Source of the DNA: Victivallis vadensis
GTDB taxonomy: Bacteria > Verrucomicrobiota > Lentisphaeria > Victivallales > Victivallaceae
Direction of reading: 5' to 3'
DNA length: 64,000 nt
Assembly: GCF_003096415.1 (NCBI RefSeq)
Contig: NZ_QEKH01000026.1
Span: 1-64,000 of the forward strand
The notes under the pieces were generated by a model. That model made no database searches. It was not told the DNA's origin and saw only the letters and a program-made list of their open reading frames with translations. Positions 25,967-42,930 of this stretch are shown piece by piece; positions within the stretch are counted from its first letter, which is position 1; each line of letters begins with the position of its first letter. The translations under genes and the position numbers were made by a program.

Positions 25967-27736
25967 TCAGAACCGGAGCCGCAGCAGCCCCGCTGCCGGC
26001 ACTCCCACCCGCTGCGGCCCGGCGGCCGGCAGCGCAATCTCCAGCGCCATCCCGGTTGCAGAGAAGAGCTCCACCGCAACCGGGGCTTCCGCCAGATCCA
26101 GATAAACGCCGGACTTGCCGGAAGCGTTCACAATACAGAGTTCATCTCCCGGCGCCGGAGCGAATTCCACCACCTGATCCTGCGCATACAGCGCCGTCAC
26201 CTGGCGCCTGCCGCGGATCGCGGTCACACGCGGATAGTCCAGTTCCGGGTGATCCGCCCGCAGCGTGCCGTCCAGCAGCACGTCGCGGTACTCCCTCCAG
26301 AATCCCAGATAGAAACGCAGCATCGCCCGGTGTTCCGCCGGAACCGCCTCCAGCCGCACCGACACCTGCGGCACCGAAAACAGCACATTGAGCAACTGAA
26401 GCGCCGCCGTTTCGACCGGTTCGGCATAGTTCCACATCAGCATGTCGGCGTGGACGGCGCTGTCTCCGGCCAGCATCCGCACATCGATCGTGCGCACCCG
26501 GTTGGTCACCGCGTCGTTCGGACAGTCCGCGGCGCGGAACATATTGCCGTACTTGCGCATCGCCGGGCCGATATAACGCTGCCGGAATTCGATCATCACC
26601 TCCGGCTTGATCGCCCGCAGCCGCCGCATCGTCTCCGACAGCAGCACATCGACCGCCTCCGGCAGGGATTTGAAGTCGCGCCCGGCGTAATTCTCCGCGA
26701 CGGCGGGATCTTCGCCGCGAATCTCGAAGGTGTCGATGAAATCCAGCTTGAAGCCGTCCAGGTCCCACTCCCGCAGCGCCTTCTCATACAGGCCGATCAG
26801 GTAGTCGCGCACCTCCGGGAAACGCGGATCGAGCGCCGCCGCCCCGAGGCGCTCTTCAAAAAACAGGGTCTTGTCCCGGAAACGCTCAAACGCCCGGCAC
26901 TTCTTCCCGAGCCACGGCATCGAATACCACAGCACATATTTCAACCCCGATGCGTGGACGTTGCGCACGTGCGCCGCCATATCCGGGAAACGCTCCTGGC
27001 AGACCTCCCAGTCGCCGCAGAACGCATATCCCCGATGGTTGTCCAGCGTCTGCCAGCCGTCGTCGACGATGATGCTCTTCATGCCGAATCCGGCCGCCGC
27101 CCGGCACTCCGCCTCCAGCTCCGGCGCGAACAAATCCTGATGATAGCTGTACCACGAGGAATAGACCACCTCCCGCGCCTCCGCAGGAACCGGGCTGGGA
27201 CGGTATTCGGGCATCTCCGCCCACCAGGCGGCGACATCGTTCAACGCGCGCTCATAACGCACCGGACGGATATCCAGCCGCAAGGTGCACTCATATCCGG
27301 AAACGGGAGCCGTCGGACTGCGGAAGGCCTCAAGCGCGCACTCCATCACGGAATTGCGCTCCTCCACTCCGCAGTGCATCTCAAGTTGATTCATCGCATC
27401 GGAAAAAGCGAACGTCAGACGGTTCTCACCGGCCTGATTGAACAGCGTCATCACCGGGGCACCGCTGGCCAACTGGCTGACCTCCCGGCTCCCCCAGTTC
27501 GGCGGAATCAGCTTGCTCCGGAATGCCAGCGGCGACCACCGCCCCTGCAAATCGATATCGGGGAACTCCCAACGCAGCGCAAAAGCCGGCATCACCGCCG
27601 GTTCCGGGCGGCTGAATTGAAAATGAAACTCGGCAATTCCACTTTCCACCTCTTCCATGAAAGCCGCCACCTGCCAATCGGCGCACTCCCCCTCCAGCCT
27701 GACCTCGATTCCCGCCCATGCCATCGGCTTTACCAT
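25967..27736 (-). CDS. GH36-family alpha-galactosidase-like enzyme, cytosolic
   Basis: This 589-residue enzyme has an N-terminal beta-sandwich and a clan D TIM barrel starting near VVYSSWYSYHQDLF. IIVDDGWQ is the typical substrate strand. The likely nucleophile is D332 in DGFKLDFIDTF and the likely acid/base D404 in FRAADCPNDAV. No signal peptide is present. GGGAGGAA just before the ATG at 27736 fixes the start; an in-frame upstream ATG would add twelve residues. It shares family but little obvious sequence with the GH36-like protein at 8.7-10.3 kb. It stands alone between the nuclease gene and the ribosomal cluster, with no regulator adjacent. Confidence 0.88.
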   Translation of the reverse strand: MVKPMAWAGIEVRLEGECADWQVAAFMEEVESGIAEFHFQFSRPEPAVMPAFALRWEFPDIDLQGRWSPLAFRSKLIPPNWGSREVSQLASGAPVMTLFNQAGENRLTFAFSDAMNQLEMHCGVEERNSVMECALEAFRSPTAPVSGYECTLRLDIRPVRYERALNDVAAWWAEMPEYRPSPVPAEAREVVYSSWYSYHQDLFAPELEAECRAAAGFGMKSIIVDDGWQTLDNHRGYAFCGDWEVCQERFPDMAAHVRNVHASGLKYVLWYSMPWLGKKCRAFERFRDKTLFFEERLGAAALDPRFPEVRDYLIGLYEKALREWDLDGFKLDFIDTFEIRGEDPAVAENYAGRDFKSLPEAVDVLLSETMRRLRAIKPEVMIEFRQRYIGPAMRKYGNMFRAADCPNDAVTNRVRTIDVRMLAGDSAVHADMLMWNYAEPVETAALQLLNVLFSVPQVSVRLEAVPAEHRAMLRFYLGFWREYRDVLLDGTLRADHPELDYPRVTAIRGRRQVTALYAQDQVVEFAPAPGDELCIVNASGKSGVYLDLAEAPVAVELFSATGMALEIALPAAGPQRVGVPAAGLLRLRF

Positions 27737-27850
27737 AGTTTCCTCCCGAAAATTTTTCATTCCAACCGGCACAATTCAAAACACTCTCCAATATACCCGT
27801 CCCGCACCGGATTGCAAGCGGCAACCCTCAAGCGGCCTGCCGGTTCGCAC

Positions 27851-27883
27851 AAAAAAACCCGCACTGCGATAAGCGGTGCGGGT
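27851..27883 (-). terminator. Terminator ending the ribosomal gene block after rpsS
   Basis: Minus strand: a stem of ACCCGCAC paired with GTGCGGGT, extended by the adjacent CGC bases, followed by seven T. It lies about 22 nt beyond the rpsS stop and marks the end of the cluster. Confidence 0.88.
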
Positions 27884-27905
27884 CTTCTGTTTCAGCTTCG
27901 GGCAA

Positions 27906-28169
27906 TTACTTACCGGAAACGACGCCGTGATCCTTGAAGGAACGGGTCAGGGCAAATTCGCCGAGCTTGTGTCCGACCATGTTTTCAGTGACGAAAACCG
28001 GCACGAACGACTTGCCGTTGTGGACGTTGAAGGTGTGACCGACAAAGTCCGGAATGATCATGGAGCGACGCGACCAGGTTTTGATCGCAGTCTTGGGACC
28101 GGTCATCTTCTCGACCTTGTCGATCAGATACTGATCCACGAACGGGCCTTTCTTAATCGATCTGGCCAT
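27906..28169 (-). CDS. rpsS: 30S ribosomal protein S19
   Basis: This 87-residue protein carries the S19 signature: [19 protein letters not shown] at the N terminus, the [22 protein letters not shown] core and the [13 protein letters not shown] end. It binds the 30S head with S13. The ATG overlaps the rplB stop by one base (TAATG). It is the last gene of the block; rplV and rpsC, which usually follow, are absent. Confidence 0.98.
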   Translation of the reverse strand: MARSIKKGPFVDQYLIDKVEKMTGPKTAIKTWSRRSMIIPDFVGHTFNVHNGKSFVPVFVTENMVGHKLGEFALTRSFKDHGVVSGK

Positions 28170-28999
28170 TACTTCTTCCTCCGTTCAACGATGAAGTTCT
28201 TGGAAGTCTTCTTCGGGTTGCGGGTACGCTTGCCCTTAGCCAGCACGCCCCACGGCGAAACCGGATGGCCGCCGCCGGAAGTGCGGCCTTCGCCGCCGCC
28301 CATCGGATGGTCGACCGGGTTCATCGCCACGCCGCGGACATGCGGACGGAAGCCCATATAGCGCTTCTTGCCGGCCTTGCCGAGCTTGACGTTCATCCGT
28401 TCCAAGTTGCCGATCTGCCCGATCATCGCGCGGCAGTTCAGATGCAGCATCCGGACTTCGCCCGAAGGCAGCTTGATCTGCGCATAGGTCTCTTCCTTGC
28501 CGCGGAGAGTCGCCACCTGGCCCGCGGAACGGACCAGCTTGGCGCCGTTGCCCGGCTGAAGCTCGATGCAGCAGATGTTGATGCCGACCGGAATATCCCG
28601 GAGCTTCATGCTGTTGCCCGGCTTCAGTTCGGCCTTCGGGCCGTTCATCACCACATCGCCGACCTTCAGGCCGACCGGGGCGAGGATATAGGCCTTCTCG
28701 CCGTCGGCATAGCTCAGCAGAGCGATGTTCGCAGTACGGTTCGGATCGTATTCGATCGAAACCACCTTCGCCGGCACGCCCTCCTTGGCGCGGACGAAGT
28801 CGATCATACGATAACGACGCTTGTTGCCGGCGCCGCGGAACCGGGTCGTGGTACGACCGTAGTTGTTGCGTCCGCCAGTGGACTTCTTACCCTTTACCAG
28901 ACTCTTTTCCGGCTTGTCGGTGGTGATTACAGCTGCGTAATCCAGCACCGCCATATGACGCCGGGAGGGAGTCACGGGATTAAAATTCTTAACCGCCAT
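28169..28999 (-). CDS. rplB: 50S ribosomal protein L2
   Basis: This 276-residue protein is the L2 subunit that supports the peptidyl transferase centre. The [20 protein letters not shown]-terminal core, the VEYDPNR-like [16 protein letters not shown] strand, and the [17 protein letters not shown] loop with the conserved His-Pro-Met-Gly are all present. Length is normal. It sits between rplW and rpsS as in other S10 operons. Confidence 0.98.
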   Translation of the reverse strand: MAVKNFNPVTPSRRHMAVLDYAAVITTDKPEKSLVKGKKSTGGRNNYGRTTTRFRGAGNKRRYRMIDFVRAKEGVPAKVVSIEYDPNRTANIALLSYADGEKAYILAPVGLKVGDVVMNGPKAELKPGNSMKLRDIPVGINICCIELQPGNGAKLVRSAGQVATLRGKEETYAQIKLPSGEVRMLHLNCRAMIGQIGNLERMNVKLGKAGKKRYMGFRPHVRGVAMNPVDHPMGGGEGRTSGGGHPVSPWGVLAKGKRTRNPKKTSKNFIVERRKK

Positions 29000-29018
29000 T
29001 TAAACATTCTCCCCCGTC

Positions 29019-29300
29019 TTAAATGATTTCAATGCTGCCTTCGGACAAGGTGACAACCGCCTTTTTCCAATCGGAGCGGCGTCCCGTCTTCATGGAACGG
29101 CCGGCCCGCTTGGCCTTGCCCTGATAGTTCAACACATTCACGGATTTGACCTTGACCTTGAAGAGTTCTTCGATGGCCCGGCCGATCTCAATCTTCTCGG
29201 CATCGGTCCTGACCTTGAAGGTGTACTTCTGCTCCGCAATCAGAGCATTGCACTTCTCGGTGACGACCGGCGCGATGATGATATCAAACGCACTTCTCAT
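29019..29300 (-). CDS. rplW: 50S ribosomal protein L23
   Basis: This 93-residue L23 lies at the peptide exit tunnel and docks SRP and trigger factor. The IIIAPVVTEKCNALI start, the YTFKVRTDAEKIEI strand, and the VNVLNYQGKAKRAGR loop fit the family. It follows rplD by 12 nt. Confidence 0.96.
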   Translation of the reverse strand: MRSAFDIIIAPVVTEKCNALIAEQKYTFKVRTDAEKIEIGRAIEELFKVKVKSVNVLNYQGKAKRAGRSMKTGRRSDWKKAVVTLSEGSIEII

Positions 29301-29312
29301 TGTTGTTCCTCC

Positions 29313-29951
29313 TTACGCCAGCCGCTGGATGAACGCGTCCAGAGCATCCTTCGTGAAAAGGAGCTTCTTGAAACGCAGAAGTTCATACACATTGACCGTG
29401 TCCGTCTTGCGAAGCACGACGTTCGGGATATTGCCGGTGGCGCAGACTGAAGCCGCATCAAGTTCCGGCAGCGAAATCATCACCGTCTCATTCGCGACAT
29501 TGAGATTCTTCAGAATCGCGAACGCATTCCGGGTCTTGTGATCCGCCAGTTCGAACTTGTCGAGCAGCACCAGATCGCCTTCGACGATACGCTCGGAGAG
29601 CGCACGCTTCAGCGCCAGCTGCAGCACCTTCTTGTTGACCTTCTTCGCGAACGAGCGCGGACGGGGTCCGAAAATCGTACCGCCGCCGACCCACACGGGA
29701 CTCCGGCTCGAACCGGCACGGGCACGGCCCATACCCTTCTGACGGAACGGCTTCGCGCCGCCTCCGGAAACTTCGCCGCGGGTCTTGGTGCAGGCGGTGC
29801 CTGCCCGCTGTCCCGCGAGATAAGCGACCACCGTGTCATGCACGGCCTGCTCACCCTTTTCCAGCTCGATCACACCTTCCGGAATGACATATTCGCCAAC
29901 CCGGGCACCTTTGCAATCAAGGATATCTAACGTATTCGACATCTTGCTCAC
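29313..29951 (-). CDS. rplD: 50S ribosomal protein L4
   Basis: This 212-residue L4 has the extended tunnel loop visible as GEVSGGGAKPFRQKGMGRAR followed by GSSRSPVWVGGGTIFGPRPR. In gamma-proteobacteria L4 represses its own operon by binding the leader; whether that holds here is not known. The start lies 3 nt after the rplC stop, so the pair is likely coupled. Confidence 0.97.
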   Translation of the reverse strand: MSKMSNTLDILDCKGARVGEYVIPEGVIELEKGEQAVHDTVVAYLAGQRAGTACTKTRGEVSGGGAKPFRQKGMGRARAGSSRSPVWVGGGTIFGPRPRSFAKKVNKKVLQLALKRALSERIVEGDLVLLDKFELADHKTRNAFAILKNLNVANETVMISLPELDAASVCATGNIPNVVLRKTDTVNVYELLRFKKLLFTKDALDAFIQRLA

Positions 29952-29954
29952 CTA

Positions 29955-30611
29955 TTACTTCTTCGCCCCGGTTTGCTTTTTGATCGCACTCCGGATCAAC
30001 AAGATACCGCCGTTGGCGCCCGGGATCGCTCCCTTGACCAGCAGTACATTGTCTTCCGCCATCACGCGGACAACCTGCAGATTCTGCACGGTGCGCGGAA
30101 CGTTGCCCATATGGCCCGGCATCCGCTTGCCCTTGATCACGTTGCCCGGCCATTCGCAGCAGCCGATGGAACCGGTACGCCGGGTCCAGACACCGCCGTG
30201 GCTCGCGCGGCCGCCGCCGAAGCGGTAACGGCGCACAACACCCTGGAAACCGCGGCCCTTGGTGGTGCCGACCACATCCAGATAGTCGTTGGCTTCAAAA
30301 ACATCCGCATTCAGAACAGTACCCGGCGCAGGAGCCTCGTCGCCGGCGGCGGTGCGGATTTCCCGCAGCACCGACGGCAGCTTGTCGCCCGTCACTCCGG
30401 CTTTCGCCAGGTGGCCGGCACGCGCCTTGGTCACATTCTTCGCCTTACGCTCGCCGAAACCCAGCTGAACTGCCGAGTATCCGTCGCGCTCGACCGTCTT
30501 GACATCAGTCACCACGCAGGGACCGGCCTGAACCACCGTCACGGGGATCAGCACGCCCTTCTCGTCGTAGACCTGAGTCATTCCGACCTTTCTACCGATT
30601 AATCCTTTCAT
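29955..30611 (-). CDS. rplC: 50S ribosomal protein L3
   Basis: This 218-residue L3 starts MKGLIGRKVGMTQVYDEKG and has the family loop GFQGVVRRYRFGGGRASHGG with WTRRTGSIG..EWPGNVIKGKRMPGHMG, which reaches the peptidyl transferase centre. It is separated from rpsJ by a 73-nt gap with a hairpin. Confidence 0.98.
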   Translation of the reverse strand: MKGLIGRKVGMTQVYDEKGVLIPVTVVQAGPCVVTDVKTVERDGYSAVQLGFGERKAKNVTKARAGHLAKAGVTGDKLPSVLREIRTAAGDEAPAPGTVLNADVFEANDYLDVVGTTKGRGFQGVVRRYRFGGGRASHGGVWTRRTGSIGCCEWPGNVIKGKRMPGHMGNVPRTVQNLQVVRVMAEDNVLLVKGAIPGANGGILLIRSAIKKQTGAKK

Positions 30612-30636
30612 ACTTTCTCCTTTCGTGAGAAATTTC

Positions 30637-30672
30637 GATACTTGCCCCCAATCGGTCGGGGGCCTTGGTATC
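30637..30672 (-). promoter_or_regulatory. Hairpin between rpsJ and rplC
   Basis: An outer stem GATAC/GTATC and an inner stem CCCCC/GGGGG with an 8-nt loop lie in the 73-nt gap. No T run follows on the minus strand, so it is not a simple terminator. It could be a processing or translational control element. Confidence 0.5.
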
Positions 30673-30684
30673 TAGGGTTCCGAC

Positions 30685-31008
30685 TTAGAACCCGGTCTTG
30701 ATCGTGATGTCCACGCCGGCGGGAAGGTTGAGCTTCTTGAGCTCGTCGACCGTCTTCGCCGTCGGGTTTACAATGTCCAGCATCCGCTTGTGCGTGCGGA
30801 TTTCAAACTGCTCCATCGACTTCTTGTCGACATGGGGTGAACGGTTGACCGTCCAGCGTTCGATCCGGGTCGGAAGCGGAACCGGGCCCGCAACCATGGA
30901 ACCGGTGCGCTTGGCAGCCTCAAGAATCTCATTGACCGACTGATCCAGAATCCGATGCTCGTAAGCCTGAAGCCGGATCCGGATGCGCTGGTTTTTTCCC
31001 GTAGCCAT
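30685..31008 (-). CDS. rpsJ: 30S ribosomal protein S10
   Basis: This 107-residue S10 (NusE) also joins antitermination complexes. The [20 protein letters not shown] start, [39 protein letters not shown]-type centre, and VDITIKTGF end are diagnostic. The start is 3 nt after the fusA stop, so the str and S10 groups are directly fused here. Confidence 0.98.
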   Translation of the reverse strand: MATGKNQRIRIRLQAYEHRILDQSVNEILEAAKRTGSMVAGPVPLPTRIERWTVNRSPHVDKKSMEQFEIRTHKRMLDIVNPTAKTVDELKKLNLPAGVDITIKTGF

Positions 31009-31011
31009 AGC

Positions 31012-33126
<2,115 letters not shown>

Positions 33127-33148
33127 AATCGTTCACTGCTTCCGGCGA

Positions 33149-33619
33149 TTACCAGCGGTAATGGGCGAACGCCTTGTTCGCCTGCGCCATTTTAAAAGTA
33201 TCTTCCTTTTTCTTGATCGAGGAACCGGTATTGTCAAACGCATCCAGCAACTCTCCGGCGAGGGACTCGGTCATCGACTTGCCCTTGCGGCCGCGGGAAT
33301 AGGTGACAATCCAACGCATCGCCAGCGCGACCTGACGATCGGGATCCACTTCGACGGGGACCTGATAGGTCGCACCGCCGACGCGGCGGCTCTTGACTTC
33401 CAGCTTCGGCTTCACGTTCTCCAACGCCTGATTGAAGACCTCGATGGCCTCCATATCGGCCTTCTTGCCCTGAATCATGTCCAGCGCGCCATAGACGATC
33501 TGCTGCGCGGTGGACTTCTTGCCGCGGGTCATGATCGTATTGATCAGCTGCGCGACCAGTTTGCTGTTGTACTTCACGTCGGGAATCAACTCCCGCTTCA
33601 CGACACTGCGTCTTCTCAT
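33149..33619 (-). CDS. rpsG: 30S ribosomal protein S7
   Basis: This 156-residue S7 has [19 protein letters not shown] at the start, the [17 protein letters not shown] loop and the C-terminal NKAFAHYRW. It nucleates the 30S head. It is in the standard rpsL-rpsG-fusA order. Confidence 0.98.
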   Translation of the reverse strand: MRRRSVVKRELIPDVKYNSKLVAQLINTIMTRGKKSTAQQIVYGALDMIQGKKADMEAIEVFNQALENVKPKLEVKSRRVGGATYQVPVEVDPDRQVALAMRWIVTYSRGRKGKSMTESLAGELLDAFDNTGSSIKKKEDTFKMAQANKAFAHYRW

Positions 33620-33652
33620 GTGTTTCGCACCCTATATAGTTAACTGAATCGC

Positions 33653-34069
33653 TTACTTCTTCTTGCCTTTGCCCTTGCCCGCAGCCTCTTCCTGGCCCGG
33701 CTTCGGACGCTTCGCGCCGTACTTGGAACGCCCCTGACGGCGCTTGTCGACGCCGAGGCTGTCCAGCGCGCCGCGCACGATGTGATAACGGACGCCGGGA
33801 AGGTCGCGGACACGGCCGCCCTTGACCAGCACCACGGAGTGCTCCTGCAGATTGTGGCCTTCGCCGCCGATGTAGGCGGTGACTTCCTGACCGTTGGTCA
33901 GGCGGACGCGGGCGATCTTGCGCAACGCGGAGTTCGGCTTCTTGGGAGTGCGGGTGGTGACCTGCAGACAGACGCCGCGACGCTGCGGACAGGCGCTCAA
34001 CGCCTTGGATTTGCTCTTCTTAACCTTTTCTTCGCGCCCGAAACGCACCAATTGGTTGATTGTCGGCAT
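33653..34069 (-). CDS. rpsL: 30S ribosomal protein S12 with a Lys-rich C-terminal extension
   Basis: This 138-residue S12 has [15 protein letters not shown], the decoding loop [19 protein letters not shown] and [19 protein letters not shown]. The usual length is about 124; the extra end ([14 protein letters not shown] region) is basic and probably disordered. It is the first gene of the str part, about 200 nt after rpoC. Confidence 0.97.
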   Translation of the reverse strand: MPTINQLVRFGREEKVKKSKSKALSACPQRRGVCLQVTTRTPKKPNSALRKIARVRLTNGQEVTAYIGGEGHNLQEHSVVLVKGGRVRDLPGVRYHIVRGALDSLGVDKRRQGRSKYGAKRPKPGQEEAAGKGKGKKK

Positions 34070-34216
34070 AACAACTTCCTGATTTTTTATATTTAAATGC
34101 GATTGTCAATCCTGTTCAGCATACATCAAAGACTCATAAAATAATACCTGAAAGCACGTTTTGCAAATTGCGCAACTGCTTTTTCGGCAAAAAATCCTGA
34201 ATAATGCCGAATTTCG

Positions 34217-34258
34217 CGCTTCCGGGAGACGGATTTCCAACCCGGCTTCCCGGAAGCG
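34217..34258 (-). promoter_or_regulatory. Strong hairpin between rpoC and rpsL
   Basis: A perfect 11-bp stem (CGCTTCCGGGA / TCCCGGAAGCG) encloses about 20 nt, 15 nt beyond the rpoC stop. No T run follows on the minus strand. It could protect or process the rpoBC message, or act as a partial terminator before the str group. Confidence 0.55.
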
Positions 34259-34272
34259 TTTACCAACTTTCC

Positions 34273-38667
<4,395 letters not shown>

Positions 38668-38685
38668 GGTTATTTCCTCCTCGAA

Positions 38686-41600
38686 TTAGTTTTCGGACGT
38701 CTTTTTGACCGTGCGGATGTCAAGACCGAGACTCTGCATTTCCTTCAGCAGCACGTTGAAGGACTCAGGCCGTCCGGCTTCCAGCACATTGTGCCCCTTG
38801 ACGATCGATTCGTAGATGCGGGCACGGCCGGCGACGTCGTCCGATTTCACCGTCAGCATCTCCTGCAGGTTGTAGGCGGCGCCGTACGCTTCGAGCGCCC
38901 ACACTTCCATTTCTCCGAAGCGCTGGCCGCCGTGCTGCGCCTTACCGCCGAGCGGCTGCTGGGTGACCAGCGAATACGGGCCGACCGCACGGGCGTGGAT
39001 CTTGTTGGCGACCAGGTGGTCCAGCTTCAGCATGTACACCTGACCGACCATCACGCGCTGGTCGAACTTATTGCCGGTCCGGCCGTCATAGACGTCCGCC
39101 TTGCCGTCGTAGACCCACTCGCCGGCCTCGTTCTGCTTGAAGCCCCAGTGGTAGTCATGCCCCTCCTTCGCGGTGAAAGCGTCGTTGCCCTTGCGCATCA
39201 GGTCGATGATCTCCTGCTCGCCGATACCGTCGAACACCGGAGTGGCGGCCTTGAAGCCGAGCATCTTGGCGGCCCAGCCCAGGTGAGTTTCGAGCACCTG
39301 GCCGATATTCATACGGCTCGGCACGCCGAGCGGATTCAGGATGATGTCCACCGGCGTACCGTCCTCAAGGAACGGCATGTCCTCCACCGGCACAATCCGC
39401 GACACGATACCCTTGTTGCCGTGACGGCCGGCCATCTTGTCGCCGACCTGCAGCTTGCGCTTGCAGCCGACATAGACCTTCACGCGCTTGATCACACCGA
39501 GATCGGCGTTGTCGCCGGAATCCATATTGTCAGCCATCCGGCGGCGCTTCTCCTCGTTCTCCTCGAATTGCGGGATGAACGAATCAATGATTTCGGTCAA
39601 CGTCTTCTTCAGGTCGCAATCCTCCATGCTCCAGCAGTCGTAGTGAGCCGCCAGCTTCTGGATCGAGCTCTTGGTCACCTTGCGGTTGGAACTGATCAGC
39701 ACCGCGTTCTCACGGGCCGGGGACATATCGAAAATCGGATACGGCAGCTTGATGCCGAGCATCACATCGGAAAGACGGCTGGTCAGATCGTCGATCAGGC
39801 CGTTGTAGATATCCCGATAGTCGTTCTTCATCATCTTCTGCTGACGTTTTTCCTCGGACTTGGACAGGCTGGAGCGCGACGGATCCTTCGCATATTCGAT
39901 GCGGATATCCATCACGATGCCGCCCTTGCCGCTCGGCACGGTCAGGCTCGAATCCTTCACATCCGCCGCCTTCTCGCCGAAAATCGCGCGCAACAGGCGC
40001 TCTTCCGGCGCCAGTTCGGTCTCGCTCTTCGGCGTGATCTTGCCGACCAGAATATCGCCCGGCTTCACCTCGGCGCCCTCAAACACCACGCCGCGGCTGT
40101 CGAGGTTGCGCAGCGCATCCTCGCTGACGTTCGGAATATCACGGGTGATCTCCTCCGGCCCGAGCTTGGTTTCACGGCTGGTGATCTCGAACTCATCCAC
40201 ATGGATGCTGGTGTAGACGTCCTCCTTGACCAGACGCTCGGAAACGATGATCGCGTCCTCGAAGTTGTACCCGCACCACGGCATGTAGGCCACCAGCACG
40301 TTGCGGCCGAGCGCGAGCTCGCCGTCCTGGGTCGCGGCGCCGTCCGCCAGGATGTCGCCCTTCTTCACGGCCTGGCCGTGCTCGACGATCGGGCGCTGGT
40401 TCACGCTGGTTCCGGCATTGCTGCGCAGATACTTGTAGAGACGGTAATACTGATAGGACTTCTTGTCCGCATCGGGAGCCGGCAGATTGCCGTCCGGCGT
40501 CACGATGATATGCTCGGAACAGACCTCCGCGACGATGCCGTCCGCCTTCGCGGCGACCACGGCGCGGGAGTCGCGGGCGATCCGCGCTTCCAGACCGGTG
40601 CCGACATACGGCGACTCCGGCATCAACAGCGGCACCGCCTGGCGCTGCATGTTCGACCCCATCAGGGCGCGGTTCGCGTCGTCATGCTCCAGGAACGGAA
40701 TGATGCCGGCGGCGGCGCTGATCAGCTGCTTCGGCGACACGTCCATATACTGAACCGCCTCGCGCGGATGCTCTTCGGATTCGCCCTTGTAACGGCTCAT
40801 GATCATCGGGCGGACGAACCGGTTGTTCTCGTCGAGCAGCGCGTTCGCCTGCGCGATCACGTACTGTTCTTCCTTGTCGGCGGTCAGATAGTCGATCTGA
40901 TCCGTGACCTGACCGTCCACCACCTTGCGGTACGGAGTTTCCAGGAAACCGTACTCGTCGATGATCGCATACAGCGACATCGAACTGATCAGACCGATAT
41001 TCGGACCTTCCGGGGTCTCGATCGGACAGATGCGGCCGTAGTGGCTGGAGTGAACGTCGCGCACTTCAAAACCGGCGCGGTCGCGGGAAAGACCGCCCGG
41101 ACCGAGCGCCGACAGACGGCGCTTGTTGGTCAATTCGCTCAGCGGGTTGGTCTGGTCCATAAACTGCGACAGCTGGCTGCGGGCGAAGAAATCGCGGATC
41201 ACGCCGGCGAACGCCTTCGGGTTCACCAGCTTGGACGGAGTCACGTTCTGATCGTCGAAGGTCATGCGCTCGCGGACCAGGCGCTCGGTGCGCAGCAGGC
41301 CGGCGCGGCACTGGTTCTGCAGCAGTTCGCCGACGGTGCGGACGCGGCGGGCGCCCAGGTGGTCGATGTCGTCCACCGCGCCGCCGGAGTGACGCAATTT
41401 GATCAGCATCTTGGTCGCGGCCATCAGGTCCTTCGGATCGAGTACGCGCAGCGTCAGCGGGATATCCTGCTTCAGCCGCTCATTGAGCTTGTAGCGGCCC
41501 ACCGCGCCCAGATCGTAGCGGCGGTTGTCGAAGAACAGGCGCTTGATCAGCAGCTTCGCGTTGTTGATGTTCGGCGGATCGCCGGGACGCATGCGGCGGT

Positions 41601-42510
41601 AGATCTCCTTGAGGGCATCTTCCTCGTTGCGGGCCGGGTCCTTGCGCAGGCAGCCGATCAGATAGTTGTCGCCTTCCGCGATGTAAGCCAGCTCAACTTC
41701 CTTGATGCCGGCGTCGATCAACTGCTTCAGATGGTTTTCGGTCAACTGCACCAGCTCGTCGATCACCAGCACATCGTCTTCGGTGGTGATGTCGTCGACG
41801 GTGTAGAAGCCGGAAAGATCCTTCTGCTTCAGCAGCGAAGCGGTCGTGTGCTTCTTGACCTCATAGCATTCCGCCAGAATATCGCGGTTGGTGGGATAGC
41901 CGATTGCGCGCAGGAAAGTGGTGATATAGAACTTCCGGCGGCGGCGGCGGCGGTCCAGATAGATATAGATGAAGTCGTTGATGTCAAACTGGACATCCAT
42001 CCACGAGCCGCGGTCCGGAATGATCCGGTAGGAGTACAGCGTGCGGCCGGAGGTATGGCGGGTCTTTTCAAAGCAGATGCCCGGCGAACGGTGGAGCTGG
42101 CTGATGATCACGCGCTCAGCGCCGTTGATGATGAAGGTGCCCTGCTCGGTCATGATCGGAATATCGCCCATGTACACGCGCTCGGGAATCTCGGTACCGT
42201 TGACCTTCAGCAGGAAATCGACATACAGCGGAGCATCATAGATTTTGCCGTCCTTGATGCAATCGACGACATCGCCCTTCTGGTCGGTGGAATTACCGAT
42301 TTCATAGGAGACGAATTCCAGCGACATCTGCTTGTCGAAGCTCTCGATCGGGAAAATCTCGTTGAAGACCTCCTGCAATCCCTGATTCTTGCGCTCCGCC
42401 GGCGGCACATCGCGCTGCAGAAAATTGAAGTAGGAGTCAAGCTGGAGACCGATCAAATCCGGCACGTCGAGCACGTCCCGAAGCTTTCCAAAATTAATTC
42501 GTTTTGTCAT
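38686..42510 (-). CDS. rpoB: RNA polymerase beta subunit
   Basis: This 1274-residue subunit shows the rifampicin-pocket stretch [20 protein letters not shown], with [20 protein letters not shown], and the C-terminal [24 protein letters not shown]. Length is within the family range. A 420-nt gap containing three related hairpins separates it from rplL. Confidence 0.98.
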   Translation of the reverse strand: MTKRINFGKLRDVLDVPDLIGLQLDSYFNFLQRDVPPAERKNQGLQEVFNEIFPIESFDKQMSLEFVSYEIGNSTDQKGDVVDCIKDGKIYDAPLYVDFLLKVNGTEIPERVYMGDIPIMTEQGTFIINGAERVIISQLHRSPGICFEKTRHTSGRTLYSYRIIPDRGSWMDVQFDINDFIYIYLDRRRRRRKFYITTFLRAIGYPTNRDILAECYEVKKHTTASLLKQKDLSGFYTVDDITTEDDVLVIDELVQLTENHLKQLIDAGIKEVELAYIAEGDNYLIGCLRKDPARNEEDALKEIYRRMRPGDPPNINNAKLLIKRLFFDNRRYDLGAVGRYKLNERLKQDIPLTLRVLDPKDLMAATKMLIKLRHSGGAVDDIDHLGARRVRTVGELLQNQCRAGLLRTERLVRERMTFDDQNVTPSKLVNPKAFAGVIRDFFARSQLSQFMDQTNPLSELTNKRRLSALGPGGLSRDRAGFEVRDVHSSHYGRICPIETPEGPNIGLISSMSLYAIIDEYGFLETPYRKVVDGQVTDQIDYLTADKEEQYVIAQANALLDENNRFVRPMIMSRYKGESEEHPREAVQYMDVSPKQLISAAAGIIPFLEHDDANRALMGSNMQRQAVPLLMPESPYVGTGLEARIARDSRAVVAAKADGIVAEVCSEHIIVTPDGNLPAPDADKKSYQYYRLYKYLRSNAGTSVNQRPIVEHGQAVKKGDILADGAATQDGELALGRNVLVAYMPWCGYNFEDAIIVSERLVKEDVYTSIHVDEFEITSRETKLGPEEITRDIPNVSEDALRNLDSRGVVFEGAEVKPGDILVGKITPKSETELAPEERLLRAIFGEKAADVKDSSLTVPSGKGGIVMDIRIEYAKDPSRSSLSKSEEKRQQKMMKNDYRDIYNGLIDDLTSRLSDVMLGIKLPYPIFDMSPARENAVLISSNRKVTKSSIQKLAAHYDCWSMEDCDLKKTLTEIIDSFIPQFEENEEKRRRMADNMDSGDNADLGVIKRVKVYVGCKRKLQVGDKMAGRHGNKGIVSRIVPVEDMPFLEDGTPVDIILNPLGVPSRMNIGQVLETHLGWAAKMLGFKAATPVFDGIGEQEIIDLMRKGNDAFTAKEGHDYHWGFKQNEAGEWVYDGKADVYDGRTGNKFDQRVMVGQVYMLKLDHLVANKIHARAVGPYSLVTQQPLGGKAQHGGQRFGEMEVWALEAYGAAYNLQEMLTVKSDDVAGRARIYESIVKGHNVLEAGRPESFNVLLKEMQSLGLDIRTVKKTSEN

Positions 42511-42930
42511 ATCCTGCTCGTTGTTTGGTTTTATGTGAATGAAAAAAATTCAAAAAAAATATAAAAATATCCGGTATTTAAAGACGGAAAAAGAGATTTT
42601 CCGTTGAAAATCCCGAAAAAAGCCATAGTCAAAACACAAAAGAACCGACCTGTCGACAAAAAACCACATCGACAGTTCGGAATTCACGAAAAAAATCGCA
42701 ATTTTTCTTCAAAATATTTAAGGATATCCAGACGGCGCGGAACCGACAAAAAACCACATCGGCTCCGGTCCGGAGAAACGTCTTGCGACAAAAGTCCACA
42801 TCGTAAAACGCTTCGGCAAGGGGAAAGTTCCGTTTTCTCACAGCCGGTCCCGCTTGCGGAACCGGTATGAGACGAAACAACGGCAGTGGGTATCCCGCAG
42901 GAGACCCGCCGCCGTTAAAAGAGGTCAATC
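42511..42930 (-). promoter_or_regulatory. rplL-rpoB intergenic region with three tandem hairpins sharing one loop
   Basis: No gene is seen. On the minus strand three stem-loops occur at 42650-42675, 42739-42766 and 42778-42810. Loops read TGTGGTTTTTTG, TGTGGTTTTTTG and TGTGGACTTTTG, each closed by CGA/TCG. Outer stem bases differ but still pair: CTGTCGA/TCGACAG; GGAGCCGA/TCGGTTCC with one G:U; and a 10-bp stem with one mismatch. The conserved loop with covarying stem suggests a repeated RNA protein-binding site or attenuator controlling rpoBC. The AT-rich 42511-42620 part probably holds the rpoB ribosome site and a possible promoter. Confidence 0.7.
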
